A stretch of DNA of 64,000 nt from Tetradesmus obliquus (GCA_030272155.1 CP126206.1:3771001-3835000), one strand, 5' to 3'; counted from the first letter of the stretch, positions 51,121 to 62,858 are shown. Made by a program: numbers and translations. The notes: generated from the letters alone by a model not told the origin.

Positions 51121-51354
51121 ATTTTTTTTTTTTTTTTTTTTTTTGAAGCAAGAAAGTTACAAGGGCTGACCTACATAACTGTGCACTTGCTCCACAAAAA
51201 GATCCATTGAGAGAGTGAGGCAACCTGTTCCGCACTCACCCCACAGGTCTCTTGTACCAAGAGACGCTGTCACACGATCATGCAGACAGCCCCGAGCGGG
51301 GCAGCCCCGAAAGGCATCCAGGACCTGACCGAGTGCCCAGACTCCACTAAAATC
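51121..51354 (-). mobile_element. LINE 3'-end stub in satellite, copy 4 of the CCGTTGCA type
   Basis: Poly-T plus LINE 3' end, 1887 bp after the previous copy. Poly-T length varies between copies (about 16-24), as expected for a slipping homopolymer. Confidence 0.87.
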
Positions 51355-53007
51355 CGTTGCATTTTTAGCCGGCGCGCATACTTGGCCGTCCTGGACGAAT
51401 GGGATGTGTTCGTTGAACAATGTTTAAAATGTTATAACAAGTTGGTCTGTGTTGATAAATATAAAATGTCGTCGGAGCGACCGGGCTGAACCTAGCAGGT
51501 TGGCACGGGTGTCGGTCCACTGCCACTGGAAATTGGATGGGCCTGCAAAAATACCTACTCGTCCGTTTTAGCTCGGACATTTCACCCACATGCATGTGAA
51601 AACCTTAAATGAGTACGGGCGGAAGATTTGTTTTTTAAGCAAGAAAGTCAGGGCGGAAACTCAAACGAAGCGCAGCGGCCCTCGAATAGTCCGGGCCGTT
51701 GCATTTTTAGCCTGCGCGCATACTTGGCCGTCCTGGACAAATGGGATGTTTTCGTTGAACAATGTTTAAAATGTTATAACAAGTTGGTCTGTGTTGATAA
51801 ATATAAAATGTCGTCGGAGCGACCGGGCTGAACCTAGCAGGTTGGCACGGGTGTCGGTCCACTGCCACTGGAAATTGGATGGGCCTGCAAAAATACCTAC
51901 TCGTCCGTTTTAGCTCGGACATTTCACCCACATGCATGTGAAAACCTTAAATGAGTACGGGCGGAAGATTTGTTTTTTAAGCAAGAAAGTCAGGGCGGAA
52001 ACTCAAACGAAGCGCAGCGGCCCTCGAATAGTCCGGGCCGTTGCATTTTTAGCCTGCGCGCATACTTGGCCGTCCTGGACGAATGGGATGTGTTCGTTGA
52101 ACAATGTTTAAAGTGTTATAACAAGTTGGTCTGTGTTGATAAATATAAAATGTCGTCGGAGCGACCGGGCTGAACCTAGCAGGTTGGCACGGGTGTCGGT
52201 CCACTGCCACTGGAAATTGGTTGGGCCTGCAAAAATACCTACTCGTGCGTTTGAGCTCGGACATTTCACCCACATGCATGTGAAAACCTTAAATGAGTAC
52301 GGGCGGAAGATTTGTTTTTTAAGCAAGAAAGTCAGGGCGGAAACTCAAACGAAGCGCAGCGGCCCTCGAATAGTCCGGGCCGTTGCATTTTTAGCCTGCG
52401 CGCATACTTGGCCGTCCTGGACGAATGGGATGTGTTCGTTGAACAATGTTTAAAATCTTATAACAAGTTGGTCTGTGTTGATAAATATAAAATGTCGTCG
52501 GAGCGACCGGGCTGAACCTAGCAGGTTGGCACGGGTGTCGGTCCACTGCCACTGGAAATTGGTTGGGCCTGCAAAAATACCTACTCGTGCGTTTGAGCTC
52601 GGACATTTCACCCACATGCATGTGAGATCCTTAAATGAGTAGGGGCGGAAACTCAAACGAAGCGCAGCGGCCCTCGAATAGTCCGGGCCGTTGCATTTTT
52701 AGCCGGCGCGCATACTTGGCCGTCCTGGACGAATGGGATGCGTTCGTTGAACAATGTTTAAAATGTTATAACAAGTTGGTCTGTGCTGATTAATAATATA
52801 AAATGTCGTCGGAGCGACCGGGCTGAACCTAGCAGGTTGGCACGGGTGTCGGTCCACTGCCACTGGAAATTGGTTGGGCCTGCAAAAATACCTACTCGTG
52901 CGTTTGAGCTCGGACATTTCACCCACATGCATGTGAGATCCTTCAATGAGTAGGGGCGGAAGATCAAACGAAGCGCAGCGGCCCTCGAATAGTCCGGGCC
53001 GTTGCAA

Positions 53008-53239
53008 ATTTTTTTATTTTTTTTTTTTTTGAAGCAAGAAAGTTACAAGGGCTGACCTACATAACTGTGCACTTGCTCCACAAAAAGATCCATTGAGAGA
53101 GTGAGGCAACCTGTTCCGCACTCACCCCACAGGTCTCTTGTACCAAGAGACGCTGTCACACGATCATGCAGACAGCCCCGAGCGGGGCAGCCCCGAAAGG
53201 CATCCAGGACCTGACCGAGTGCCCAGACTCCACTAAAAT
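53008..53239 (-). mobile_element. LINE 3'-end stub in satellite, copy 5 of the CCGTTGCA type
   Basis: Same breakpoints. The poly-T tract is interrupted by a single A (tttttttatttt), which marks this copy individually. Confidence 0.87.
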
Positions 53240-54586
53240 CCGTTGCATTTTTAGCCGGCGCGCATACTTGGCCGTCCTGGACGAATGGGATGTGTTCGTT
53301 GAACAATGTTTAAAATGTTATAACAAGTTGGTCTGTGTTGATAAATATAAAATGTCGTCGGAGCGACCGGGCTGAACCTAGCAGGTTGGCACGGGTGTCG
53401 GTCCACTGCCACTGGAAATTGGATGGGCCTGCAAAAATACCTACTCGTCCGTTTTAGCTCGGACATTTCACCCACATGCATGTGAAAACCTTAAATGAGT
53501 ACGGGCGGAAGATTTGTTTTTTAAGCAAGAAAGTCAGGGCGGAAACTCAAACGAAGCGCAGCGGCCCTCGAATAGTCCGGGCCGTTGCATTTTTAGCCTG
53601 CGCGCATACTTGGCCGTCCTGGACAAATGGGATGTTTTCGTTGAACAATGTTTAAAATGTTATAACAAGTTGGTCTGTGTTGATAAATATAAAATGTCGT
53701 CGGAGCGACCGGGCTGAACCTAGCAGGTTGGCACGGGTGTCGGTCCTCTGCCACTGGAAATTGGATGGGCCTGCAAAAATACCTACTCGTCCGTTTTAGC
53801 TCGGACATTTCACCCACATGCATGTGAAAACCTTAAATGAGTACGGGCGGAAGATTTGTTTTTTAAGCAAGAAAGTCAGGGCGGAAACTCAAACGAAGCG
53901 CAGCGGCCCTCGAATAGTCCGGGCCGTTGCATTTTTAGCCTGCGCGCATACTTGGCCGTCCTGGACGAATGGGATGTGTTCGTTGAACAATGTTTAAAGT
54001 GTTATAACAAGTTGGTCTGTGTTGATAAATATAAAATGTCGTCGGAGCGACCGGGCTGAACCTAGCAGGTTGGCACGGGTGTCGGTCCACTGCCACTGGA
54101 AATTGGTTGGGCCTGCAAAAATACCTACTCGTGCGTTTGAGCTCGGACATTTCACCCACATGCATGTGAAAACCTTAAATGAGTACGGGCGGAAGATTTG
54201 TTTTTTAAGCAAGAAAGTCAGGGCGGAAACTCAAACGAAGCGCAGCGGCCCTCGAATAGTCCGGGCCGTTGCATTTTTAGCCGGCGCGCATACTTGGCCG
54301 TCCTGGACGAATGGGATGCGTTCGTTGAACAATGTTTAAAATGTTATAACAAGTTGGTCTGTGCTGATTAATAATATAAAATGTCGTCGGAGCGACCGGG
54401 CTGAACCTAGCAGGTTGGCACGGGTGTCGGTCCACTGCCACTGGAAATTGGTTGGGCCTGCAAAAATACCTACTCGTGCGTTTGAGCTCGGACATTTCAC
54501 CCACATGCATGTGAGATCCTTCAATGAGTAGGGGCGGAAGATCAAACGAAGCGCAGCGGCCCTCGAATAGTCCGGGCCGTTGCAAA

Positions 54587-54819
54587 TTTTTTTTTTTTTT
54601 TTTTTTTTTGAAGCAAGAAAGTTACAAGGGCTGACCTACATAACTGTGCACTTGCTCCACAAAAAGATCCATTGAGAGAGTGAGGCAACCTGTTCCGCAC
54701 TCACCCCACAGGTCTCTTGTACCAAGAGACGCTGTCACACGATCATGCAGACAGCCCCGAGCGGGGCAGCCCCGAAAGGCATCCAGGACCTGACCGAGTG
54801 CCCAGACTCCACTAAAATC
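54587..54819 (-). mobile_element. LINE 3'-end stub in satellite, copy 6 of the CCGTTGCA type
   Basis: Same breakpoints. It lies only 1579 bp after copy 5 because a 308-bp monomer is missing from this higher-order unit. Confidence 0.87.
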
Positions 54820-55564
54820 CGTTGCATTTTTAGCCGGCGCGCATACTTGGCCGTCCTGGACGAATGGGATGTGTTCGTTGAACAATGTTTAAAATGTTAT
54901 AACAAGTTGGTCTGTGTTGATAAATATAAAATGTCGTCGGAGCGACCGGGCTGAACCTAGCAGGTTGGCACGGGTGTCGGTCCACTGCCACTGGAAATTG
55001 GATGGGCCTGCAAAAATACCTACTCGTCCGTTTTAGCTCGGACATTTCACCCACATGCATGTGAAAACCTTAAATGAGTACGGGCGGAAGATTTGTTTTT
55101 TAAGCAAGAAAGTCAGGGCGGAAACTCAAACGAAGCGCAGCGGCCCTCGAATAGTCCGGGCCGTTGCATTTTTAGCCTGCGCGCATACTTGGCCGTCCTG
55201 GACAAATGGGATGTTTTCGTTGAACAATGTTTAAAATGTTATAACAAGTTGGTCTGTGTTGATAAATATAAAATGTCGTCGGAGCGACCGGGCTGAACCT
55301 AGCAGGTTGGCACGGGTGTCGGTCCTCTGCCACTGGAAATTGGATGGGCCTGCAAAAATACCTACTCGTCCGTTTTAGCTCGGACATTTCACCCACATGC
55401 ATGTGAAAACCTTAAATGAGTACGGGCGGAAGATTTGTTTTTTAAGCAAGAAAGTCAGGGCGGAAACTCAAACGAAGCGCAGCGGCCCTCGAATAGTCCG
55501 GGCCGTTGCATTTTTAGCCTGCGCGCATACTTGGCCGTCCTGGACGAATGGGATGTGTTCGTTG

Positions 55565-57831
55565 TGGCGCGGCAGCAGCAGGCAGCCTGCTTGCAGACTT
55601 TTATGACCCTGCAGAAGGCGGGCTGTTCTCGCGACACCCCACCGACCCACAGCAGCAGCAGGAGCTGCTTGCGTGTGTGGATAAGCAGCTTTCTCCAGAG
55701 CAGCAGCAGCAATGCCTGGGCCCCGCAGGCGACGGCACCATCACCTTGGAGGAGGCGACAGCGGCACTCAACAGCATGCCTAGAGGGAAGGTGCCAGGCA
55801 GCGATGGGCTCACATATGAGTTCTACAGCGCATTCTGGGAGCAGCTAGGACCAGCTTTTGTGGCAGCATGCAACTTCCTGTTTGGTCTGGAGGGGGCGCT
55901 GCTGTCTCCGCAGCAGCGCCTTGGGCTCATCACCCTGCTGTTCAAAGGTGGCGGTAAGCCAAGGGACCAGGCTGCCAGCTACCGCCCCATCACGCTGATG
56001 AACTGTGATGTGAAGGTTCTGGCGAAGGTGGTGGTGCTGCGGGCGGCGCCAGTGCTGGACAGCGTCGTGGACAGCACTCAGACAGCGTTTGTTCCAGGCA
56101 GGGACATTGCAGACAATGTGCTGCTGCACCTGGAGGAAGTTGACTTCCTCAGGACGCAGCAGCAGCCCGGCTGCATTTTGTTTCTGGACTTTGAGAAGGC
56201 TTATGACAGGTTAGACAGGGACTGGCTGATGAAGTGCTTGGCAGCAATGCAGTTCCCGCCTGGCATGCGTAGGTGGGTACAGCTGCTGCTGGCAGGCACG
56301 CAGGGCCGCATCGTGTTCAACGGCGGCCACCTCAGCAGGGTGTTTGACATCCCCTCTGGCTGCGCGCAGGGCAGCCCACTTAGCCCGCTGCTGTATGTGC
56401 TAGCAGCGCAGCCGCTGGCGGCCAAATGCAGAGCGTTGCAAGCAGCAGGGGAAGTGGACAGCATCAGCATGCCTGATGGCTCAGCAGCACCCTGCAGCAT
56501 GCAGCATGCAGACGACACCACCCTGCACGCTGCCAGCAGGCAAGGCGTTGCTGTGCTGGTGAGGAAAGCAGTACAGCCGTTTTGTGCAGCGAGTGGCGCC
56601 AAGCTGGGAGTCAGCAAGTGCCAGGGCATGGAAGTAGGCACGCAGCAGCCGTTTGTAGGGGTGGATCCAGCCACGCAGATACCGTTCCATGATACAGCAC
56701 TGCACCCGATCAGGCACCTGGGTCTGCTGCTGTCAGCAGCAGGCGCAGAGCCGCATGCAGTAGCGCTGTATACGCAGCGCCTGCAAACCATCACATACCG
56801 GGCGCGGCAGTGGGCACGGCAGAATCTCAGCTATTTGGGGCGCTGCGCAGTTGCGCAGCAGATGATGGCATCTTGCATCACATATCATGCGCAGTTCGTG
56901 CCAGTCCCAGCAGAAATCATGGCCAGGATGCACCGCCGCCTCTTAGGGTTTGTGACAGAGCAGGGCTGCGCTCGCGAAGCCAACATCCGGCAGTGGAATG
57001 AAAGCCCTCCGGCAGCAGTGGCCAGCCTGCCTTTCAGCATGGGCGGAATGAGGCAGGTTGATGTCAGGGCGCACGCCACAGCAATGCAGGCACGCACAGC
57101 AGCAGCATTGCTGTCGCCGCGGCGAGCCCCATGGAAGGCCTTCATGCGGGCCAACCTGCGCCATGCACTGCCAGGACTAGGGGAGGCAGCGTTGGTGCAG
57201 CAATCAAGGGCGCCGCTGCAGGCTGCCGCCAGGGGCGGCAGGCTGCCGCTGCGCCTTGCAGCATACATAGAGGCGCTGCAAAGTGTGGGCATTCACAGGC
57301 ACGTGGAGCACAGCGCCATGACCCGCCAGCAGATCCAGCTTGAGCTGCTAGTGGGGAACCACAGCGTGGGTAGCAGCTCAGATGGGCAGATGTTGGCAGC
57401 AGCCGGCACCCTACCTGCCCAGCTGCGCCACGGCGCAGGCACCACACTGGGGCAGGTGCAGCAGCAGCTAACTGGACAGCCGCAGCAAGATGGCTTAGTG
57501 CTGCCGCCGACATGGCTGCGCACTCTGCGGGAGGGCAGCACAGGTGCATGGCAGACCGATACGCAGCAGCAGTGGGCACAACAGTTGCAGCAAGATGGCG
57601 CCACCAAGTGCTACAAGGTGCAGCAGGATGGCAGCTTGAAGGCCACGACAGCTGTCCCAATGGACACAGCAGCCCTCCAATGGGCGCCCTGTTGTGTGGT
57701 AGATGTAAAAGCAGTGCCGCACCCTGCCTTTCAGCGGCAACAACAGCAGCGGCAGCAGCGACAGCAGCAGCAGCATCGGCAACAGCCAGCAGCACGGCAA
57801 CAGCAGCAGCCACGACAGCAGCAACAGCAGG

Positions 57832-57865
<34 letters not shown>

Positions 57866-59064
57866 AGCAGCATGGCGACAGCAGCAGCCGCGACAGCAGC
57901 AACAGCAGGAACAGCAGCAGCCGCAGCAGCAGCAGCAGCAGCAGCACCAGGGACAGCAACAGCAACAGCAGCAATCGCAAAGCACGCCGTCATGGTACCT
58001 GGTGGGTGCTTGGGCAGACATTCGCGTAGATCCTAGTGTATGGGGGATGGGGTTTGCTGTCAGCCTGCTGCAGTTCACACCAAAGGTGGCAACATGCAGG
58101 CTGCTGCAGGAGCAATGCAGCCGGCAGTGCAAAGAGGGGTGGGTGTCAGGTGTAGGCATGCGCCCGCGGCTGTGGCGCAACCGCCTGGGTGCTGAGGCGC
58201 CACAGGACGGCTTGCAGGAGATGGAGGCAGCTCAGAAACGGTCTTTCCAGCAAATGCAGCAAAGTAGCGAGGCGCCAGGCAATCGCAGCAGCAGCAGCAG
58301 TGACAGCCAGCGGCTTAGCGATGCAGCTATGATGGCAGCTTACCATGCGTCCTGGATGGATCCGTCCAGGGAGCGGGAGCTGCCAAGACAGCGCGCAGCA
58401 ACAGCAGCAGCAGTGGTCACGGCTCAGCGGCAGCATCAGGAGCAACAACAACAGCGCATCAGCAGCCCAGCACACAATGATCTACTGGACCCGATCACTC
58501 AATCCATGGGTGCTGCCAATGCCAGGCAGCACCGCTGGGTGGCGAGTTATCAGAGGCTGAAAGACACCCAGCTGCCGAGGCGGCTGCGAGTGTTTGGCTG
58601 GCGGCTTCTGCATGCAGGAGTGAAGGTAGGCGCACGGCGCATGCTGGCATCCAGCAGGCGCGCGCCGGCTCACTTTGCCTGCCCAGCACAGCAGTGTCAG
58701 CAGCCGCAGCAACTGGAGACCCTCACCCACTTGTTTGTGGAGTGCCCAATAGCTGCAGCAGTGTGGCAGTGGTATGCGCAACAGGTGTGGCAGCGTGTGC
58801 AGCCAGGAGCAGTGGTCCCTGTTAATAACAGCCGTCTGCTGCTGCTGGATGACTTCAGTGTGTGGGCGCCGCCAGCAGGGCAGCAGCAGTTGTGGACGCA
58901 GCTGCGTCTGCTGCTGCTGGAATCCATTTGGGTGGTGCGCTGCAGCAGCAGCAGGGCTGGCGTGACTGTGGCCAGTGCGGGTGGTAGCGAGGGCGGCAGC
59001 AGCCGCAATGCAGGCAGCAGTTTGCAATCGCATAGCCACAGCAACGGCGGTGCCGAGGACAACA

Positions 59065-59103
<39 letters not shown>

Positions 59104-59375
59104 GCCAACGGTTTGCAGCTGGCGAGCCGGGCAGCTCATCATACGCTGCTAAGGCTGTGGCGTGCAGGTTTCTGGCAGAGCTACGGCAGCAAATTCAGAG
59201 GGAATGGGATAGGGTGGAAGTAGATGTTAGGTTGGGTTGTGGGATACCGTTTGCGTGGCTGCAAGGAAGGTCGCCTGAGATCAAACTTGTTGACTTTTGG
59301 CAGAAGTGGGGAGAACTGTATAGGGTGGGCACAGATGGTCGCATCAAGATTCGGGCCGGCACGGCTGGCATGTGA
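55565..59375 (+). CDS. LINE ORF2-type reverse transcriptase, 5'-truncated (non-LTR retrotransposon)
   Basis: The open frame runs from the insertion junction to TGA at 59373-59375. An ATG at 55548 lies in flanking satellite, so the apparent start is fortuitous; numbering below is from it. RT motifs: LGLITLLFKGGG, YRPITLMNCDVK, TQTAFVPGRDIADN, motif A LFLDFEKAYDRLD (about 211-223), motif B SGCAQGSPLSPLLYVL, and motif C HADD (H320-D323) where most relatives have YADD. Thumb and connection regions follow. A poly-Gln stretch occupies about 729-815. A C-terminal zinc-knuckle-like segment has C1045, C1050, H1061, C1066 and RLRVFGWRLLHAGV before it, as in plant and algal L1 ORF2. No AP-endonuclease is present. 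It probably encoded the enzyme that produced the family's stubs, but this copy lacks its promoter and 5' half. Confidence 0.92.
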
Positions 59376-59684
59376 GTGATGGGTTGGGCACGGTTATAGG
59401 TGGCGTGGTGGTCTGTTTTGACGGTTCGGGCAGGATATGCAATGCATCCGTTGGAGTAGTGGTTGTCGTTCCTCGTTGTGATGTGTTGCAAAATAGAATG
59501 GCAAAGGCTAAGTTGATGGCTGGGTTACGTTATGTATGCATGCGTGTGGGTAGCAGAGTATCATGATGTGTGCAGGCATGTGCTGATAAGTTTGTGTGTG
59601 TGGTTATATGTGTCTGTGTTGGTGTCATTTTTTACAAAATGCCACATGTCTCATAGGGGTATGTTCGGTCAATAGCAGGATATG

Positions 59685-59798
59685 GGGTGAGTGCGGAAGG
59701 TTGCCTCACTCTCTCAATGGATCTTTTTGTGGAGCAAGTGCACAGTTATGTAGGTCAGCCCTTGTAACTTTCTTGCTTAAAAAAAAAAAAAAAAAAAA
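59685..59798 (+). mobile_element. Short LINE copy nested in the LINE's own 3' UTR
   Basis: The last 95 bp or so of the same LINE family plus a poly-A of about 20 is inserted in the 3' UTR. It is flanked by AATAGCAGGATATG at 59671-59684 and 59797-59810 (the first two A may belong to the tail). It carries the small difference gaaggttgcc versus gaacaggttgcc, so it came from another copy. Confidence 0.88.
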
Positions 59799-59828
59799 TA
59801 GCAGGATATGCTTTGCCTGAAGTGGAGA

Positions 59829-59888
59829 GTCTATCAATAGACAGGTGGTGATTGTCTGTGTCGACAATCAGTCACCTATAAATAGGTG
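59829..59888 (+). other. Three consecutive perfect hairpins in the LINE 3' UTR
   Basis: Within 60 bp: GTCTAT-CA-ATAGAC (59829-59842), TGATTGTC-TGTGTC-GACAATCA (59849-59870) and CACCTAT-AA-ATAGGTG (59873-59888). AGGTG at 59843-59847 can also pair with CACCT at 59873-59877, extending the middle hairpin and competing with the third. This suggests a structured RNA element, possibly for RT recognition (inference). It does not match the hammerhead core. Confidence 0.7.
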
Positions 59889-60006
59889 TCTTGTGTGTGT
59901 GTGTCGTAAGGCTGCCTGTGAGGTGCAGCTTTTAGAGGTGTGCAAGTCACCATGCGTTGATAGCTGACAGCTACACTATGGACAGCTTTTGTTTCAAGGG
60001 CCAGTC

Positions 60007-60272
60007 ACGGTCTGTCACACATCACAGGACGTCATTGCGTAACTGTGATTTTAGTGGAGTCTGGGCACTCGGTCAGGTCCTGGATGCCTTTCGGGGCTGC
60101 CCCGCACGGGGCTGTCTGCATGATCGTGTGACAGCGTCTCTTGGTACAAGAGACCTGTGGGGTGAGTGCGGAACAGGTTGCCTCACTCTCTCAATGGATC
60201 TTTTTGTGGAGCAAGTGCACAGTTATGTAGGTCAGCCCTTGTAACTTTCTTGCTTAAAAAAAAAAAAAAAAA
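60007..60272 (+). other. LINE 3'-terminal region shared by all stubs
   Basis: From about acatcacaggacgtcattgcg to ..cttgctt and the poly-A. It contains a self-complementary cggggctgccccg segment and a perfect hairpin GTCTCTTG-GTA-CAAGAGAC. Every stub in the window is a 3' co-terminal part of this region, with several different 5' truncation points: acgtc, gatttta, gggcactc, gggtgagtg, and shorter. Confidence 0.85.
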
Positions 60273-60852
60273 ATGTGTTCGTTGAACACTGTTTAAAGTG
60301 TTATAACAAGTTGGTCTGTGTTGATAAATATAAAATGTCGTCGGAGCGACCGGGCTGAACCTAGCAGGTTGGCACGGGTGTCGGTCCACTGCCACTGGAA
60401 ATTGGTTGGGCCTGCAAAAATACCTACTCGTGCGTTTGAGCTCGGACATTTCACCCACATGCATGTGAGATCCTTAAATGAGTAGGGGCGGAAACTCAAA
60501 CGAAGCGCAGCGGCCCTCGAATAGTCCGGGCCGTTGCATTTTTAGCCGGCGCGCATACTTGGCCGTCCTGGACGAATGGGATGCGTTCGTTGAACAATGT
60601 TTAAAATGTTATAACAAGTTGGTCTGTGCTGATTAATAATATAAAATGTCGTCGGAGCGACCGGGCTGAACCTAGCAGGTTGGCACGGGTGTCGGTCCAC
60701 TGCCACTGGAAATTGGTTGGGCCTGCAAAAATACCTACTCGTGCGTTTGAGCTCGGACATTTCACCCACATGCATGTGAGATCCTTCAATGAGTAGGGGC
60801 GGAAGATCAAACGAAGCGCAGCGGCCCTCGAATAGTCCGGGCCGTTGCAAAT

Positions 60853-61078
60853 GTTTTTTTTTTTTTTTTGAAGCAAGAAAGTTACAAGGGCTGACCTACA
60901 TAACTGTGCACTTGCTCCACAAAAAGATCCATTGAGAGAGTGAGGCAACCTGTTCCGCACTCACCCCACAGGTCTCTTGTACCAAGAGACGCTGTCACAC
61001 GATCATGCAGACAGCCCCGAGCGGGGCAGCCCCGAAAGGCATCCAGGACCTGACCGAGTGCCCAGACTCCACTAAAAT
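60853..61078 (-). mobile_element. LINE 3'-end stub in satellite, right block, CCGTTGCA type
   Basis: Counterpart of the stub at 45284, with the same breakpoints. The junction reads gcaaatgttttt in place of gcaatttt. Confidence 0.86.
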
Positions 61079-62390
61079 CCGTTGCATTTTTAGCCGGCGC
61101 GCATACTTGGCCGTCCTGGACGAATGGGATGTGTTCGTTGAACAATGTTTAAAATGTTATAACAAGTTGGTCTGTGTTGATAAATATAAAATGTCGTCGG
61201 AGCGACCGGGCTGAACCTAGCAGGTTGGCACGGGTGTCGGTCCACTGCCACTGGAAATTGGATGGGCCTGCAAAAATACCTACTCGTCCGTTTTAGCTCG
61301 GACATTTCACCCACATGCATGTGAAAACCTTAAATGAGTACGGGCGGAAGATTTGTTTTTTAAGCAAGAAAGTCAGGGCGGAAACTCAAACGAAGCGCAG
61401 CGGCCCTCGAATAGTCCGGGCCGTTGCATTTTTAGCCGGCGCGCATACTTGGCCGTCCTGGACAAATGGGATGTTTTCGTTGAACAATGTTTAAAATGTT
61501 ATAACAAGTTGGTCTGTGTTGATAAATATAAAATGTCGTCGGAGCGACCGGGCTGAACCTAGCAGGTTGGCACGGGTGTCGGTCCTCTGCCACTGGAAAT
61601 TGGATGGGCCTGCAAAAATACCTACTCGTCCGTTTGAGCTCGGACATTTCACCCACATGCATGTGAAAACCTTAAATGAGTACGGGCGGAAGATTTGTTT
61701 TTTAAGCAAGAAAGTCAGGGCGGAAACTCAAACGAAGCGCAGCGGCCCTCGAATAGTCCGGGCCGTTGCATTTTTAGCCTGCGCGCATACTTGGCCGTCC
61801 TGGACGAATGGGATGTGTTCGTTGAACAATGTTTAAAATCTTATAACAAGTTGGTCTGTGTTGATAAATATAAAATGTCGTCGGAGCGACCGGGCTGAAC
61901 CTAGCAGGTTGGCACGGGTGTCGGTCCACTGCCACTGGAAATTGGTTGGGCCTGCAAAAATACCTACTCGTGCGTTTGAGCTCGGACATTTCACCCACAT
62001 GCATGTGAGATCCTGCGGTGAGTAGGGGCGGAAACTCAAACGAAGCGCAGCGGCCCTCGAATAGTCCGGGCCGTTGCATTTTTAGCCGGCGCGCATACTT
62101 GGCCGTCCTGGACGAATGGGATGCGTTCGTTGAACAATGTCTAAAATGTTATAACAAGTTGGTCTGTGCTGATTAATAATATAAAATGTCGTCGGAGCGA
62201 CCGGGCTGAACCTAGCAGGTTGGCACGGGTGTCGGTCCACTGCCACTGGAAATTGGTTGGGCCTGCAAAAATACCTACTCGTGCGTTTGAGCTCGGACAT
62301 TTCACCCACATGCATGTGAGATCCTTCAATGAGTAGGGGCGGAAGATCACACGAAGCGCAGCGGCCCTCGAATAGTCCGGGCCGTTGCAT

Positions 62391-62706
62391 TTTATTTTAT
62401 TTTTTTTGAAGCAAGAAAGTTACAAGGGCTGACCTACATAACTGTGCACTTGCTCCACAAAAAGATCCATTGAGAGAGTGAGGCAACCTGTTCCGCACTC
62501 ACCCCACAGGTCTGGGCACTCGGTCAGGTCCTGGATGCCTTTCGGGGCTGCCCCGCACGGGGCTGTCTGCATGATCGTGTGACAGCGTCTCTTGGTACAA
62601 GAGACCTGTGGGGTGAGTGCGGAACAGGTTGCCTCACTCTCTCAATGGATCTTTTTGTGGAGCAAGTGCAAAGTTATGTAGGTCGGCCCTTGTAACTTTC
62701 TTGCTT

Positions 62707-62745
<39 letters not shown>

Positions 62746-62858
62746 CCACAGGTCTCTTGTACCAAGAGACGCTGTCACACGATCATGCAGACAGCCCCGA
62801 GCGGGGCAGCTCCGAAAGGCATCCAGGACCTGACCGAGTGCCCAGACTCCACTAAAAT
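62391..62858 (-). mobile_element. LINE stub interrupted by a second, opposite-strand stub
   Basis: This CCGTTGCA-type stub matches 46826-47052 but is split at 62513 by another insertion. Its poly-T tract is punctuated by A (ttttattttatttt). Confidence 0.88.
62514..62743 (+). mobile_element. Nested LINE stub (filled site) with poly-A tail and 12-bp TSD
   Basis: A + strand stub starting at gggcactcggtcagg and ending in a poly-A of about 36 lies inside the - strand stub. It is flanked by CCCCACAGGTCT at 62502-62513 and 62744-62755. The homologous stub at 46826-47052 has a single CCCCACAGGTCT and no insert. Confidence 0.93.

Larger units (their letters stand above)
43681..55564. repeat. Satellite array, left block, with higher-order repeat of about 1.887 kb
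   Basis: Roughly 30 head-to-tail monomers of two length classes, about 308-311 bp and 342 bp. Each contains tggccgtcctggacgaa, gtcgtcggagcgaccgggc and the perfect palindrome CACATGCATGTG. In 49478-53251 the higher-order unit is three 342-bp monomers, one 308-bp monomer and one of about 311 bp carrying a LINE stub of about 231 bp. It repeats at 1887 and 1886 bp; the next unit is 1579 bp because one monomer is missing. Many short ORFs recur in every monomer on both strands, but they are by-products of repetition. The first monomer (43681-44015) is the most diverged, as expected for an array edge. Confidence 0.93.
55565..60272 (+). mobile_element. 5'-truncated L1-like LINE inserted in the satellite, with poly-A tail and 12-bp TSD
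   Basis: The element begins abruptly inside the reverse transcriptase region and ends in a poly-A of 17 or so at 60256-60272. It is bounded by ATGTGTTCGTTG at 55553-55564 and again at 60273-60284, after which the satellite monomer continues in register. No endonuclease domain or ORF1 remains, so the 5' part was lost, as in incomplete target-primed reverse transcription. Its 3' UTR (59376-60255) holds a nested short copy, three hairpins, and the roughly 250-bp 3' end shared with every stub in the window. The uninterrupted ORF suggests a young insertion. Confidence 0.93.

Noticed and set aside
55548-55564. ATG at 55548 as a genuine start codon of the RT protein
   Set aside because: It lies in the satellite flank including the target-site duplication; the element is truncated, so the natural start is missing.
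44014-55848. Dozens of recurring 60-120-codon ORFs on both strands in the satellite (for example those beginning MHVGEMSEL on - or MFFKQESQ on +)
   Set aside because: They recur once per monomer in several overlapping frames on both strands, have no family resemblance, and follow directly from repetition of a stop-poor 308/342-bp unit.
59829-59888. Hammerhead or other self-cleaving ribozyme in the LINE 3' UTR
   Set aside because: Stacked hairpins are present, but the conserved CUGAUGA and GAAA core of a hammerhead is not.
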